Shown here one piece after another: positions 1 through 6,375 of a stretch of 7,065 bases of DNA. The notes beneath the pieces are model-generated. The model saw nothing but the letters and a program-made list of their open reading frames with translations. It was not told the origin of the DNA and did not search any database. The translations under genes were made by a program, and so were the position numbers. Origin of the DNA: Anaerolineaceae bacterium (GTDB lineage: Bacteria > Chloroflexota > Anaerolineae > Anaerolineales > Anaerolineaceae); the NCBI GenBank assembly GCA_027348305.1, contig DAIEPS010000091.1:1-7065 (forward strand), written 5' to 3'. The first letter of the stretch is position 1; each line of letters starts with the position of its first letter.

Positions 1-1
1 T

Positions 2-436
2 ATCGCTGTGCTGGATATCATCAGTCCATGCGTGACCTTCCATAATCACGAGAATTCCTTCCACTCATACAGCTTCGGCAAGGAACACGAAGAGCCGTTG
101 CACGAGATCTCTTATGTGCCGGCATTGGAAGAGATCACCGTGGAAGATTTTGAAGAAGGAACCACTCGCGAAGTAATCATGCATGACGGCAGCCAGGTAG
201 TCTTGAAGAAGCTTGAGAACGAATACGATCCACGCGATCGATGGCAGGCATTGCATATGTTAGAAGAGGCACACAGCCATAATTGGCTGGTGACAGGATT
301 GATCTATGTGGATCCGGAAGTGCCGTCACTGTTTGATATTTACAACATCCCTAATACACCGCTCAACCGCACCCCGAACGCCAAACTGCGTCCGTCTCGC
401 GAGGCACTGGATGAGGTGAACAGGTTGATGTTTTAA
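2..436 (+). CDS. korB: 2-oxoacid:ferredoxin oxidoreductase, beta subunit (KorB-like), 3' part
   Basis: This is the C-terminal 144 residues of a gene that begins left of the window. The reading frame is open to the left edge, and the GTG at 8 is an internal valine, not a start. The fragment opens with a DIISPCVTF stretch, then HNH and a later LVTGLIYVDPE segment followed by an NTPLN-like tail, as in the beta (thiamine-diphosphate) subunit of 2-oxoglutarate and related 2-oxoacid:ferredoxin oxidoreductases. In that family the beta subunit pairs with an alpha subunit, usually encoded just upstream, to decarboxylate a 2-oxoacid oxidatively to an acyl-CoA and reduced ferredoxin in the cytoplasm. 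The ThDP-binding core lies outside the window. The substrate (2-oxoglutarate, pyruvate or a branched-chain oxoacid) cannot be decided from this piece, so the korB symbol is the most likely label rather than proven. A degenerate heptad repeat starts 5 bp after the stop codon. Confidence 0.85.
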   Translation: MAVLDIISPCVTFHNHENSFHSYSFGKEHEEPLHEISYVPALEEITVEDFEEGTTREVIMHDGSQVVLKKLENEYDPRDRWQALHMLEEAHSHNWLVTGLIYVDPEVPSLFDIYNIPNTPLNRTPNAKLRPSREALDEVNRLMF

Positions 437-440
437 AAGT

Positions 441-517
441 GAGAACATAGAGTAGAGAGTAGAGCGCCGAGATCAGAGAATTGAGAACCGAGAACCGAGA
501 ACCGAAAACCGAGAACC
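441..517. repeat. Degenerate 7-bp tandem repeat, 11 units, consensus GAGAACC
   Basis: The purine-rich stretch divides into eleven 7-bp units with no phase slip. The last five (483-517) are almost perfect GAGAACC, with one unit reading GAAAACC. The first six (441-482) are diverged, for example GAGAACA, GAGAGTA, GAGATCA and GAGAATT. The array fills the space directly after the korB-like stop codon and ends 119 bp before the argF start. It resembles in kind the short heptanucleotide tandem repeats known from filamentous cyanobacteria. No function is claimed. Translating it from the TTG at 481 gives a repetitive basic peptide, which argues against an upstream argF start. Confidence 0.8.
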
Positions 518-554
518 GTCATTACAACCTCGTGATTTTGTTAAAGGGTTTTAC

Positions 555-575
555 AGCTCTCTGTTCTCTGCTCTC
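555..575 (-). repeat. Three inverted units of the same heptad repeat
   Basis: Read on the minus strand, this segment is three consecutive heptamers, GAGAGCA, GAGAACA and GAGAGCT. They match the GAGAACC array at 16 of 21 positions. It therefore forms an opposite-orientation partner to the 441-517 array, with about 37 bp between them, and RNA across both could fold into an imperfect long hairpin. The block lies directly upstream of the argF -10 element, where a -35 region would be expected. Confidence 0.6.
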
Positions 576-587
576 GGTAATCGCTTG

Positions 588-596
588 TGATATACT
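588..596 (+). promoter_or_regulatory. Probable extended -10 promoter of argF
   Basis: TGATATACT combines a TGn extension with a TATACT hexamer that matches the TATAAT consensus at 5 of 6 positions. Transcription would start near 603, leaving a leader of about 34 nt before the ATG at 637. No good -35 is present at the usual distance, where the inverted heptads lie, which suits an extended -10 promoter. This is inferred from sequence only. Confidence 0.5.
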
Positions 597-625
597 CATC
601 AAACCGTATCCTAATGACCAGAACG

Positions 626-631
626 AAAGGA
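626..631 (+). promoter_or_regulatory. Ribosome binding site that fixes the argF start
   Basis: AAAGGA lies 5 nt before the ATG at 637. The longer open frame back to the TTG at 481 has no Shine-Dalgarno sequence and would translate the tandem repeat, so this site decides the start. Confidence 0.7.
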
Positions 632-636
632 ATTGT

Positions 637-1560
637 ATGAAACAAGATTTTCTCGCGGTATCCGATTATTCTCCGAAAGATTTACAAGAGATGCTCGACC
701 TGGCAGTAAGGCTCAAAAAAGAGCATTTTGCCAGCGGAAACCAGCCCCTATTCAAGGGCAAGGTGCTTGGAATGATCTTCCAGAAACCCAGCCTGAGAAC
801 CCGTATCAGTTTTGACATGGCCATGCGACATATGGGGGGCGACGCCCTTTATATTTCACCGGCCGAGATCGGGTTGGGTCAGCGAGAGACTGTTCATGAC
901 GTTGCCAAAGTCCTTTCAGGTTATGTGGAAGTGATCATGGCGCGCGTGTTTGACCATAAACATGTGCTCGAGTTGGCAAAATATGCTGATGTGCCCGTGA
1001 TCAACGGCTTAAGCGATTACAACCATCCCTGCCAGGGTATGGCGGATGCGCTCACGATCATTGAGAAATTTGGCAGCCTCAAAGGGCTGAATGTCACATT
1101 TGTGGGTGATGGCAACAATGTGGCTGTTTCTTTAATGCATATTTGCGCCAAGCTGGGCGCAAACTTCACAATTGCCAACCCTGAAGGGTACGACATCGTC
1201 ACCAGGGCTGTGGATGATGCCAGACTCTTCGCCAAGGAAAGCGGCAGCACACTCAACTTTATCCGCGACCCGCACGAAGCAGTTAAAAAAGCCCATGTGA
1301 TTTATACCGACACATGGACGAGCATGGGTCAGGAAGAAGAGACCGAGAAACGCAAAAAGATCTTCCCTCCCTACCAGGTAAATGCAGGTTTGGTGGCTGA
1401 AGCAGATAAAGACGTCATCGTGATGCACTGTCTGCCTGCTCACCGTAACCAGGAATTGACTGATGAAGTGGCTGACGGCCCGCATTCTGTCATTTTCCCA
1501 CAGGCGCACAACCGCCTGCACGCCCAAAAAGCTGTCTTATATAAATTACTGGTAGGATAA
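637..1560 (+). CDS. argF: Ornithine carbamoyltransferase
   Basis: A 307-residue protein of normal length for the family. It transfers the carbamoyl group from carbamoyl phosphate to ornithine, giving citrulline and phosphate (reversible), in the cytoplasm. The carbamoyl-phosphate loop is SLRTR (residues 52-56), where many homologues have STRTR. HPCQ (130-133), the ornithine-loop signature DTWTSMG (225-231) and HCLP with its reactive cysteine (264-267) are all present. The SMG loop separates it from aspartate carbamoyltransferase. The start at 637 is set by AAAGGA and by family length. An in-frame TTG at 481 would add 52 residues encoded largely by the repeat. rocD follows after 4 bp, so the two are almost certainly one transcript. 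The enzyme may be anabolic (ArgF) or catabolic (ArcB), and the motifs do not decide between them. Confidence 0.95.
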   Translation: MKQDFLAVSDYSPKDLQEMLDLAVRLKKEHFASGNQPLFKGKVLGMIFQKPSLRTRISFDMAMRHMGGDALYISPAEIGLGQRETVHDVAKVLSGYVEVIMARVFDHKHVLELAKYADVPVINGLSDYNHPCQGMADALTIIEKFGSLKGLNVTFVGDGNNVAVSLMHICAKLGANFTIANPEGYDIVTRAVDDARLFAKESGSTLNFIRDPHEAVKKAHVIYTDTWTSMGQEEETEKRKKIFPPYQVNAGLVAEADKDVIVMHCLPAHRNQELTDEVADGPHSVIFPQAHNRLHAQKAVLYKLLVG

Positions 1561-1564
1561 GAAA

Positions 1565-2767
1565 ATGAAAACTTCCGAATTCATCGAGATTGAAGAGAAA
1601 TTCGGGGCACATAATTACCATCCCCTGGATGTGGTCATCACCGGTGGAAAAGGTGTTTGGGTTACGGATGTTGAGGGAAACAAATACCTCGACTTCCTAA
1701 GTTCCTATTCCGCCTTGAATCAGGGCCATGTGCACCCCAAAATCCTTAAAGCATTGGTCGATCAGGCTAAAAAAATAACGCTCACTTCACGCGCATTTCG
1801 AAACGACCAGCTTCCATTCTTCTACAAAGAACTGGCTGAAATGACCGGCTACGAGATGTCTTTACCCATGAACAGCGGTGCTGAAGCAGTTGAAACCGCA
1901 CTCAAACTGGCCCGCAAGTGGGGTTACCAGGTCAAGGGTATCAAACGGCATCAGGCAGAGATCATCGTCGCGGACGGCAACTTCCACGGCCGGACGATCT
2001 CGATCGTGTCATTCTCGAGTGAACCGCATTACAAGGATGATTTCGGTCCGTTCACACCCGGATTCATCTCAGTGCCTTATGGAGATGTAAAAGCAGTTGA
2101 AAAAGCCATTACCAAGAACACGGCGGCCGTGATGCTTGAGCCGATCCAGGGAGAAGGTGGCGTGCTGATCCCGCCAGCCGGATACCTGGCAGAAGTTAAG
2201 AAGATCTGCGAGGCGCACAACGTGCTCTTCATGGCGGATGAGATCCAAACCGGACTGGGACGCACAGGCAAACTCTTCGCCAGCATGCATGACGGCGTAA
2301 GGCCTGATGTCACCATCATCGGCAAAGCGCTGGGCGGCGGGTTCTACCCGGTTTCCGCGGTTCTGGCCGATAAAGCCATCCTGGGGTTGTTCACCCCCGG
2401 TGAACACGGATCTACTTTTGGTGGCAACCCGCTGGGTGCTGCTGTGGCCAGAGCTGCGATGCAGGTCATCCGTGAGGAAAAGCTGGTCGAGAACGCTGCA
2501 GCCATGGGTGAATACTTCATGAGCGAACTGCGCAAGATCAAAAGTGCACATATCAAGGAAATTCGCGGCAAGGGTCTTCTGATCGGTGTGGAGCTCATCC
2601 CAGAAGCGAAGGGTGCCCGCAGGTTCTGCGAAGCACTCAAAGACAAGGGAATTCTGGCAAAAGAGACACACGACAACGTGATCCGTTTTGCACCGCCGTT
2701 GGTGATCGACAAGAAAACGATCGATTGGGCACTGCCACGCATCAAAGAAGTATTGATGATGGCGTAG
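1565..2767 (+). CDS. rocD: Ornithine--oxo-acid aminotransferase
   Basis: A 400-residue, full-length class-III PLP aminotransferase. It moves the delta-amino group of ornithine to 2-oxoglutarate, giving glutamate-5-semialdehyde and glutamate. Visible landmarks are YHPLDVV near the N-terminus (Y18), the LTSRAFRND segment (73-81), the PLP-phosphate loop SGAEA (104-108), HGRT (R143), EPIQGEGG (192-199), ADEIQTG (D225) and the Schiff-base lysine K254 in GKALGGGFYPVS. E197 and K254 are 57 residues apart, the same spacing as E235 and K292 of human ornithine aminotransferase. Together these fit ornithine aminotransferase better than acetylornithine aminotransferase. The start lies 4 bp after the argF stop, with AGGATAAG, which overlaps the argF end, as a possible ribosome site, so translation may be coupled. 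The gene ends just before a strong hairpin terminator. Confidence 0.93.
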   Translation: MKTSEFIEIEEKFGAHNYHPLDVVITGGKGVWVTDVEGNKYLDFLSSYSALNQGHVHPKILKALVDQAKKITLTSRAFRNDQLPFFYKELAEMTGYEMSLPMNSGAEAVETALKLARKWGYQVKGIKRHQAEIIVADGNFHGRTISIVSFSSEPHYKDDFGPFTPGFISVPYGDVKAVEKAITKNTAAVMLEPIQGEGGVLIPPAGYLAEVKKICEAHNVLFMADEIQTGLGRTGKLFASMHDGVRPDVTIIGKALGGGFYPVSAVLADKAILGLFTPGEHGSTFGGNPLGAAVARAAMQVIREEKLVENAAAMGEYFMSELRKIKSAHIKEIRGKGLLIGVELIPEAKGARRFCEALKDKGILAKETHDNVIRFAPPLVIDKKTIDWALPRIKEVLMMA

Positions 2768-2778
2768 AATGTCAAAAT

Positions 2779-2813
2779 AACTCCCGGGGTCTGGCTTAAG
2801 ACCCCGGGAGTTT
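2779..2813 (+). terminator. Intrinsic terminator of argF-rocD
   Basis: A perfect 13-bp stem, AACTCCCGGGGTC (2779-2791) with its complement at 2800-2812, closes an 8-nt loop. It begins 11 bp after the rocD stop. The following T run is only TTT before G, then an AT-rich stretch. The minus strand has a better run beyond the stem (TTATTTTG), so it might work in both directions. Confidence 0.8.
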
Positions 2814-2850
2814 GCATGTATTATTTAATCAATTTCAAATAGCAATCACA

Positions 2851-2898
2851 GACACCGGGAATCTTAAAAATCAGATGCCCGGTGTTACATAACTTTTT
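2851..2898 (+). terminator. Second hairpin with a delayed T run, possible backup terminator
   Basis: ACACCGGG (2852-2859) pairs with CCCGGTGT (2878-2885). After one A-G mismatch the stem continues for four more pairs (2861-2864 with 2873-2876) around an AT-rich loop. TTTTT follows at 2894-2898, about 8 nt after the stem, later than in a typical intrinsic terminator. It could be a second terminator for rocD or a structured element just upstream of the pyk promoter. Confidence 0.45.
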
Positions 2899-2911
2899 AA
2901 TACCTTCTTCA

Positions 2912-2939
2912 TTTTCAATCCTTTAAAATAAGTTACAAT
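2912..2939 (+). promoter_or_regulatory. Likely sigma70-type promoter of pyk
   Basis: TACAAT (2934-2939) matches TATAAT at 5 of 6 positions. TTTTCA (2912-2917), 16 bp upstream, matches TTGACA at 4 of 6. Transcription would begin near 2946, about 27 nt before the pyk ATG. It lies beyond both terminator-like hairpins, as expected for an independent transcription unit. Confidence 0.45.
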
Positions 2940-2972
2940 CGATTCATATTAACCAGGTAGAAGGAAGCCAAT

Positions 2973-4421
2973 ATGCGTTTTGCAAAAATCGTCTGCACGC
3001 TCGGACCGAGTTCTTCGGATTGTGATGTCATTGCCAAACTTATTGAAGCCGGGATGGATGTGGCCAGGCTTAATTTCTCTCATGGAACTCACGAATCTCA
3101 CGGTGCTTTGATCAAGGTCATCCGCGATTGCTCAAAGGATTTAAATCGACCGGTTGCCATCCTTCAGGACTTGCAGGGACCCAAACTTCGAGTTGGAAAT
3201 CTTCCACCCGAAGGCGTAACACTGGTAGCTGGTCAAACCCTAAACCTGTATACGGTTGGGTTTGGCAAGGAAGATTTTACCGGTGAGACGAAATCTTTGC
3301 CGCTGGATGTGCCCAACCTGGCCAGAGGCGTCAAAGCGGGCAACCGCATTTTGTTGGATGACGGCCGGCTTGAATTACAGGTTACCGATATCCAGGGCGA
3401 GACTGTGGTGACAAAAGTGATCACCGGCGGCGTATTGACCTCTCATAAGGGGGTCAATCTACCCGGCGCTCACCTGGGAATCCCGAGTTTCACTGAAAAA
3501 GACAGGGCTGACCTGGAATTTGGCCTTGCCAATGATGTTGATTATGTGGCCATTTCGTTTGTCGAGACAGCTCAAGACATTGAAACTGTGCGTGAAGCAA
3601 TGAAGCAGATGAACCCTGCGCGCGCCAATACGCCGATCATTGCCAAGCTGGAACGACCGGAAGCAGTCAAAAACCTTCACGATATCATCCACGTGACGGA
3701 TGGTGTGATGGTGGCACGCGGTGATCTGGGTGTCGAAACTTCGCCGGCACTGGTTCCAAGTTTTCAAAAAGAGATCATCAGAACGGCCAACAGGCATGCC
3801 AAGGTGGTGATCACTGCCACCCAGATGCTGGAATCCATGATCCACAACCCGCGGCCGACACGCGCGGAGGCTTCTGACGTAGCCAATGCCATTTTTGACG
3901 GCACGGATGCAGTGATGCTTTCAGGCGAGACTGCCAACGGCGACTATCCAGTGGAGACTGTCAAGATGATGGACTCTATCGTCCGTGAAGCCGAAAAACA
4001 TAATAAAGAATGGGGACATGCCGAAGAGTTCCCCAAGGATGCCATCAAGGGATATGCTTTGAGATTGTGTGCTGCCGCGCGTGAACTGGCTCAAGATCGA
4101 GAGGTCTCAAACGTGGCAGTATTCACCCAAAGTGGAAAAACCGCTTTGTTGATGTCAAAGATCAGACCACATGTGGCGATCCTGGCACTTTCGCCTGAAG
4201 AGCGTACTCTAAAAATGGTCAACCTTTACTGGGGTGTCATTCCAATGGCCACACCTTATGTCAATACGCTTGAAGAAATGGTTCACAATGTGGATGCAGC
4301 CTTGCTTGAGGAAAAACGGGTCAAAGGCGGAGATCAAATTGTTTTAATCTCGGGTTTTCCGGTGGGTTCAATGCATCTGCCCAACCTGGCGCTGCTGCAT
4401 GCTATTGGCGAAGAAATTTAG
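2973..4421 (+). CDS. pyk: Pyruvate kinase
   Basis: A 482-residue cytoplasmic glycolytic enzyme that transfers phosphate from phosphoenolpyruvate to ADP, giving pyruvate and ATP. The N-terminal barrel begins KIVCTLGPSS. ARLNFSHG (31-38) carries the substrate-binding arginine R32. The B domain spans roughly 70-170, starting at LQGPKLRVG. The catalytic lysine K225 and metal ligand E227 sit in IIAKLERPEA, and the second metal ligand D251 in ARGDLGVE. TATQMLESM (281-289), the PRPTRAE segment (293-299) and DAVMLSGET (312-320) complete the active-site side. The C-terminal domain runs from about 350 to the end and lacks the extra PEP-utiliser domain found in some bacterial pyruvate kinases. AAGGA lies 7 nt before the ATG. 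An A/T-only hairpin and a 53-bp gap precede the next gene, so read-through into it is possible. Confidence 0.97.
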   Translation: MRFAKIVCTLGPSSSDCDVIAKLIEAGMDVARLNFSHGTHESHGALIKVIRDCSKDLNRPVAILQDLQGPKLRVGNLPPEGVTLVAGQTLNLYTVGFGKEDFTGETKSLPLDVPNLARGVKAGNRILLDDGRLELQVTDIQGETVVTKVITGGVLTSHKGVNLPGAHLGIPSFTEKDRADLEFGLANDVDYVAISFVETAQDIETVREAMKQMNPARANTPIIAKLERPEAVKNLHDIIHVTDGVMVARGDLGVETSPALVPSFQKEIIRTANRHAKVVITATQMLESMIHNPRPTRAEASDVANAIFDGTDAVMLSGETANGDYPVETVKMMDSIVREAEKHNKEWGHAEEFPKDAIKGYALRLCAAARELAQDREVSNVAVFTQSGKTALLMSKIRPHVAILALSPEERTLKMVNLYWGVIPMATPYVNTLEEMVHNVDAALLEEKRVKGGDQIVLISGFPVGSMHLPNLALLHAIGEEI

Positions 4422-4423
4422 TA

Positions 4424-4443
4424 AAAAAATTATCCAATTTTTT
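4424..4443. terminator. A/T-only hairpin after pyk, weak terminator candidate
   Basis: AAAAAATT (4424-4431) and AATTTTTT (4436-4443) are exact complements around a 4-nt ATCC loop, starting 2 bp after the pyk stop. The stem has no G-C pair, so it would be unstable and at most attenuates transcription into the sulfurtransferase gene. Confidence 0.3.
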
Positions 4444-4463
4444 GATTATTTTCGATTTAATTA

Positions 4464-4470
4464 GGGAGGT
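4464..4470 (+). promoter_or_regulatory. Strong ribosome binding site choosing a GTG start
   Basis: GGGAGGT is close to the perfect anti-16S complement. It sits 4 nt before the GTG at 4475, or about 5 nt measured from GGAGG. The upstream in-frame TTG at 4442 would place this site inside the coding sequence, and the GTG at 4472 is too close. The start at 4475 is therefore preferred. Confidence 0.7.
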
Positions 4471-4474
4471 TGTG

Positions 4475-5317
4475 GTGTTTAAAACCTTAATATCAACACA
4501 GGAACTTGCTGACCATCTCAATGACACTGATTGGGTGCTGATCGACTGCCGATTTGACCTGGCGGACAAGGAATGGGGAGAAGAAGAATATTCTCATCTG
4601 CACATCCCCGGGGCGGTGTATGCACATCTTGAAAAAGACATCTGCGGACCGATCACGCCGACTTCCGGAAGGCATCCGCTGCCGGATGGAAAGGTATTTA
4701 TTGCGGCCATGCAGCGTCTGGGAGTCAACAATAACAGCCAGGTGGTAGTGTATGATGCCACGGGCGGCGGCATGGCCGGACGCCTTTGGTGGCAGTTGAA
4801 ATTCTACGGACACGAAGCAGTAGCCCTGCTGAACGGCGGGCTGCCGAAATGGCTTACCGAAGGACGGGATACTGTCGGGGGGATCGAAACGAACCCGATG
4901 GGTGACTTCACTGGCACGCCTGATGAAAGCATGATCATCAGCACCGAAGAGATGAAAACCTTGATGGGTTCCAAGAAACACGCAATTATTGACGCACGCG
5001 CTCCGGAACGCTTCAGGGGTGAAGTGGAACCGATCGATGTAGTGGCGGGGAGTATCCCCGGCGCGCTGAACCGTTTCTACAGCGACAACCTGGACAAGAA
5101 CGGCCAGTTCTTGCCCGCTGAAAGCCTCAAAACGGCGTTTGAAGCGCTTTTAGGCAGTCTCAAGCCCCAGGAAGCCGTGGCCTACTGTGGATCAGGCACC
5201 ACAGCCTGCCACAACCTGGTGGCCATGGCGTATGCCGGTTTGCCCATGCCGAGATTGTATGTCGGTTCCTGGTCAGAGTGGATCAGGAATCCTAACAACC
5301 CGGTGGGCAAAGGGTAA
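4475..5317 (+). CDS. sseA: Two-domain rhodanese, 3-mercaptopyruvate sulfurtransferase type
   Basis: A 280-residue protein from GTG at 4475, the usual size for tandem-rhodanese sulfurtransferases. Residues 1-140 form the non-catalytic rhodanese domain, with VLIDCRFDL (21-29), HIPGAVYAHLEKD (43-55), VVYDATGG (91-98) and LLNGGLPKW (118-126). Residues 150-280 form the catalytic domain, with IIDARAPERF (171-180) and a C-terminal GSWSEW (264-269). The active-site loop CGSGTTA (238-244) holds the sulfur-carrying cysteine C238. A CGSG loop is typical of mercaptopyruvate sulfurtransferases, whereas thiosulfate-type enzymes usually have CRKG. The enzyme would move sulfur from 3-mercaptopyruvate to a thiol or cyanide acceptor, forming a persulfide on C238. 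No signal peptide is seen, so it is cytoplasmic. The MBL hydrolase gene follows after 26 bp. The symbol is by resemblance to E. coli SseA. Confidence 0.88.
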   Translation: MFKTLISTQELADHLNDTDWVLIDCRFDLADKEWGEEEYSHLHIPGAVYAHLEKDICGPITPTSGRHPLPDGKVFIAAMQRLGVNNNSQVVVYDATGGGMAGRLWWQLKFYGHEAVALLNGGLPKWLTEGRDTVGGIETNPMGDFTGTPDESMIISTEEMKTLMGSKKHAIIDARAPERFRGEVEPIDVVAGSIPGALNRFYSDNLDKNGQFLPAESLKTAFEALLGSLKPQEAVAYCGSGTTACHNLVAMAYAGLPMPRLYVGSWSEWIRNPNNPVGKG

Positions 5318-5333
5318 GCTTTTTTGGTTTGCA

Positions 5334-5340
5334 AAGGGGA
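5334..5340 (+). promoter_or_regulatory. Ribosome binding site of the MBL hydrolase gene
   Basis: AAGGGGA lies 3 nt before the ATG at 5344. It favours that ATG over the in-frame TTG at 5329, which would put the site within the coding region. The site is in the 26-bp gap after the sulfurtransferase stop. Confidence 0.65.
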
Positions 5341-5343
5341 AAG

Positions 5344-6078
5344 ATGAAACCGATCATTATTCCGTTAAGTATGTCCAGCAAATACTTGATCCCATGCAGT
5401 GACGGCTACCTGCAGGTGGATACCGGCTACGAGCTGGATTATCCGGTTTACCGAAAGCAACTCGCAAAAGCAGGTATTAAGCTCAACGAGATTAAATACC
5501 TATTCTTAACACATCATCACGATGACCATGCGGGTTTTCTGAATGAACTCACACGCGATGCCGATATCACGATCATTGCCCACGAACAGGCAAATGAGTT
5601 GCTGAAAACCGGCAAGAATGACAAGTCGCACGGCGGCGGATACGTCAATGGGGTGATCAACTTCGTGGCCGGCATCAAGATGCGTTTCGATCCGCGCTGG
5701 ACGCTGTCTTTTCCGCCATTTAACTTGCGCGAGAAGGACAGTTTGGTTTCCGCGGTTGACGACCAACTGCTGCGGAAGATCGGGATCGAAGGCAGAATAT
5801 TAACGACACCGGGGCACTGCGTGGACCATATCGCCATCGTCCTCGATAACGGAGACGTTTTTTGCGGCGATGCGGCGGCCAGTTTTCTGCTGGCGCTCGG
5901 TACGCGCTACTGCACGGTGTTCATGACCAACATGGAAGACGCTTACCGCAGTTGGCAGAAGATGCTGGATGCAAGGGCAAAGGTGATCTATCCAGGCCAT
6001 GGAAAAGCATTTTCAGCGGAGAAGTTGAAGGAAAACATGGGGAAGGTCAAGACAGAAAATCTGGTTCGATTCTTTTAA
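5344..6078 (+). CDS. Metallo-beta-lactamase-fold hydrolase
   Basis: A 244-residue single-domain MBL-fold protein with a complete dinuclear metal site. The motifs are HxHxDH in THHHDDH (residues 56-62; H57, H59, D61, H62), H158 in TTPGHCVDH (154-162), D176 in CGDAA (174-178) and H219 in YPGHG (216-220). VDTG near residue 25 is the usual strand preceding the active site. No signal peptide is seen, so it is probably cytoplasmic. The fold covers thioesterases, lactonases, glyoxalase II, persulfide dioxygenases and many others, and I cannot assign a substrate. It lies 26 bp downstream of a sulfurtransferase gene, so a shared transcript and a role in thiol or persulfide chemistry are possible, but that is inference from context only. 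It lacks the sequence pattern I would expect around the second and third metal ligands of ETHE1-type persulfide dioxygenases. Confidence 0.9.
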   Translation: MKPIIIPLSMSSKYLIPCSDGYLQVDTGYELDYPVYRKQLAKAGIKLNEIKYLFLTHHHDDHAGFLNELTRDADITIIAHEQANELLKTGKNDKSHGGGYVNGVINFVAGIKMRFDPRWTLSFPPFNLREKDSLVSAVDDQLLRKIGIEGRILTTPGHCVDHIAIVLDNGDVFCGDAAASFLLALGTRYCTVFMTNMEDAYRSWQKMLDARAKVIYPGHGKAFSAEKLKENMGKVKTENLVRFF

Positions 6079-6133
6079 AAATGTCTAAAATATATTTAGT
6101 TAATTGTTGAAAAAGTTATACGTGAGGCAAATA

Positions 6134-6343
6134 ATGAGAACTAGTATCGAACTTGATGATAAGTTGGTAGCTAAGGCGCAACAATTAACCGGAATTAAAA
6201 CCAAACGGGAACTGATTGATACGGCTTTGCATACACTGGTCCGGTTGAATGAACAATCTTCGGTTAAATCTCTTTGCGGCAAGTTATCTTGGGAGGGGAA
6301 TTTGGATGAATCTAAAATTGGGCAGGCACATTGTCAAAGTTGA
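6134..6343 (+). CDS. vapB: VapB-family antitoxin, toxin partner not seen
   Basis: A 69-residue protein beginning MRTSIELDD, followed by LTGIKTKRELIDTAL (18-32) and LVRLNEQ (35-41). This is the ribbon-helix-helix layout of VapB antitoxins, in which the first strand binds DNA as a dimer. GK at 49-50 and SWEGNLDE (52-59) correspond to the tail that wraps the toxin. The start is supported by GTGAGG, 6 nt upstream. VapB normally neutralises a PIN-domain RNase, VapC, encoded directly downstream with a short gap or overlap. Here no PIN-domain start follows; instead there is a 34-codon frame and then non-coding repeats. After the LDE tail the last residues (SKIGQAHCQS) do not resemble the usual VapB end, which suggests damage at the 3' end. 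The gene and its flanks are more AT-rich than the metabolic genes, fitting an acquired module. It may be a solitary regulator or a decaying remnant. Confidence 0.75.
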   Translation: MRTSIELDDKLVAKAQQLTGIKTKRELIDTALHTLVRLNEQSSVKSLCGKLSWEGNLDESKIGQAHCQS

Positions 6344-6363
6344 AAACATAGTTAGGAAGGATT

Positions 6364-6375
6364 TTGTATATACAA
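6364..6375. repeat. Perfect 12-bp palindrome TTGTATATACAA
   Basis: The twelve bases read the same on both strands. They lie 20 bp after the vapB stop, inside the unassigned 34-codon frame. The size and symmetry suit the operator of a dimeric DNA-binding protein, but AT-rich palindromes also arise by chance and no regulated promoter is evident. Confidence 0.5.

Noticed and set aside
441..517. The heptad array as a CRISPR array.
   Set aside because: The units are 7 bp and contiguous with no spacers, unlike CRISPR repeats, and no cas genes are present.
481..636. A 52-residue N-terminal extension of ornithine carbamoyltransferase from TTG 481.
   Set aside because: The codons lie largely in the heptad repeat and promoter region, there is no ribosome binding site at 481, and the ATG at 637 gives a normal 307-residue enzyme with a good site upstream.
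2069..2671. A 200-residue minus-strand open frame inside rocD.
   Set aside because: It is a long antisense shadow of a strongly conserved aminotransferase gene. Its translation shows no family motifs.
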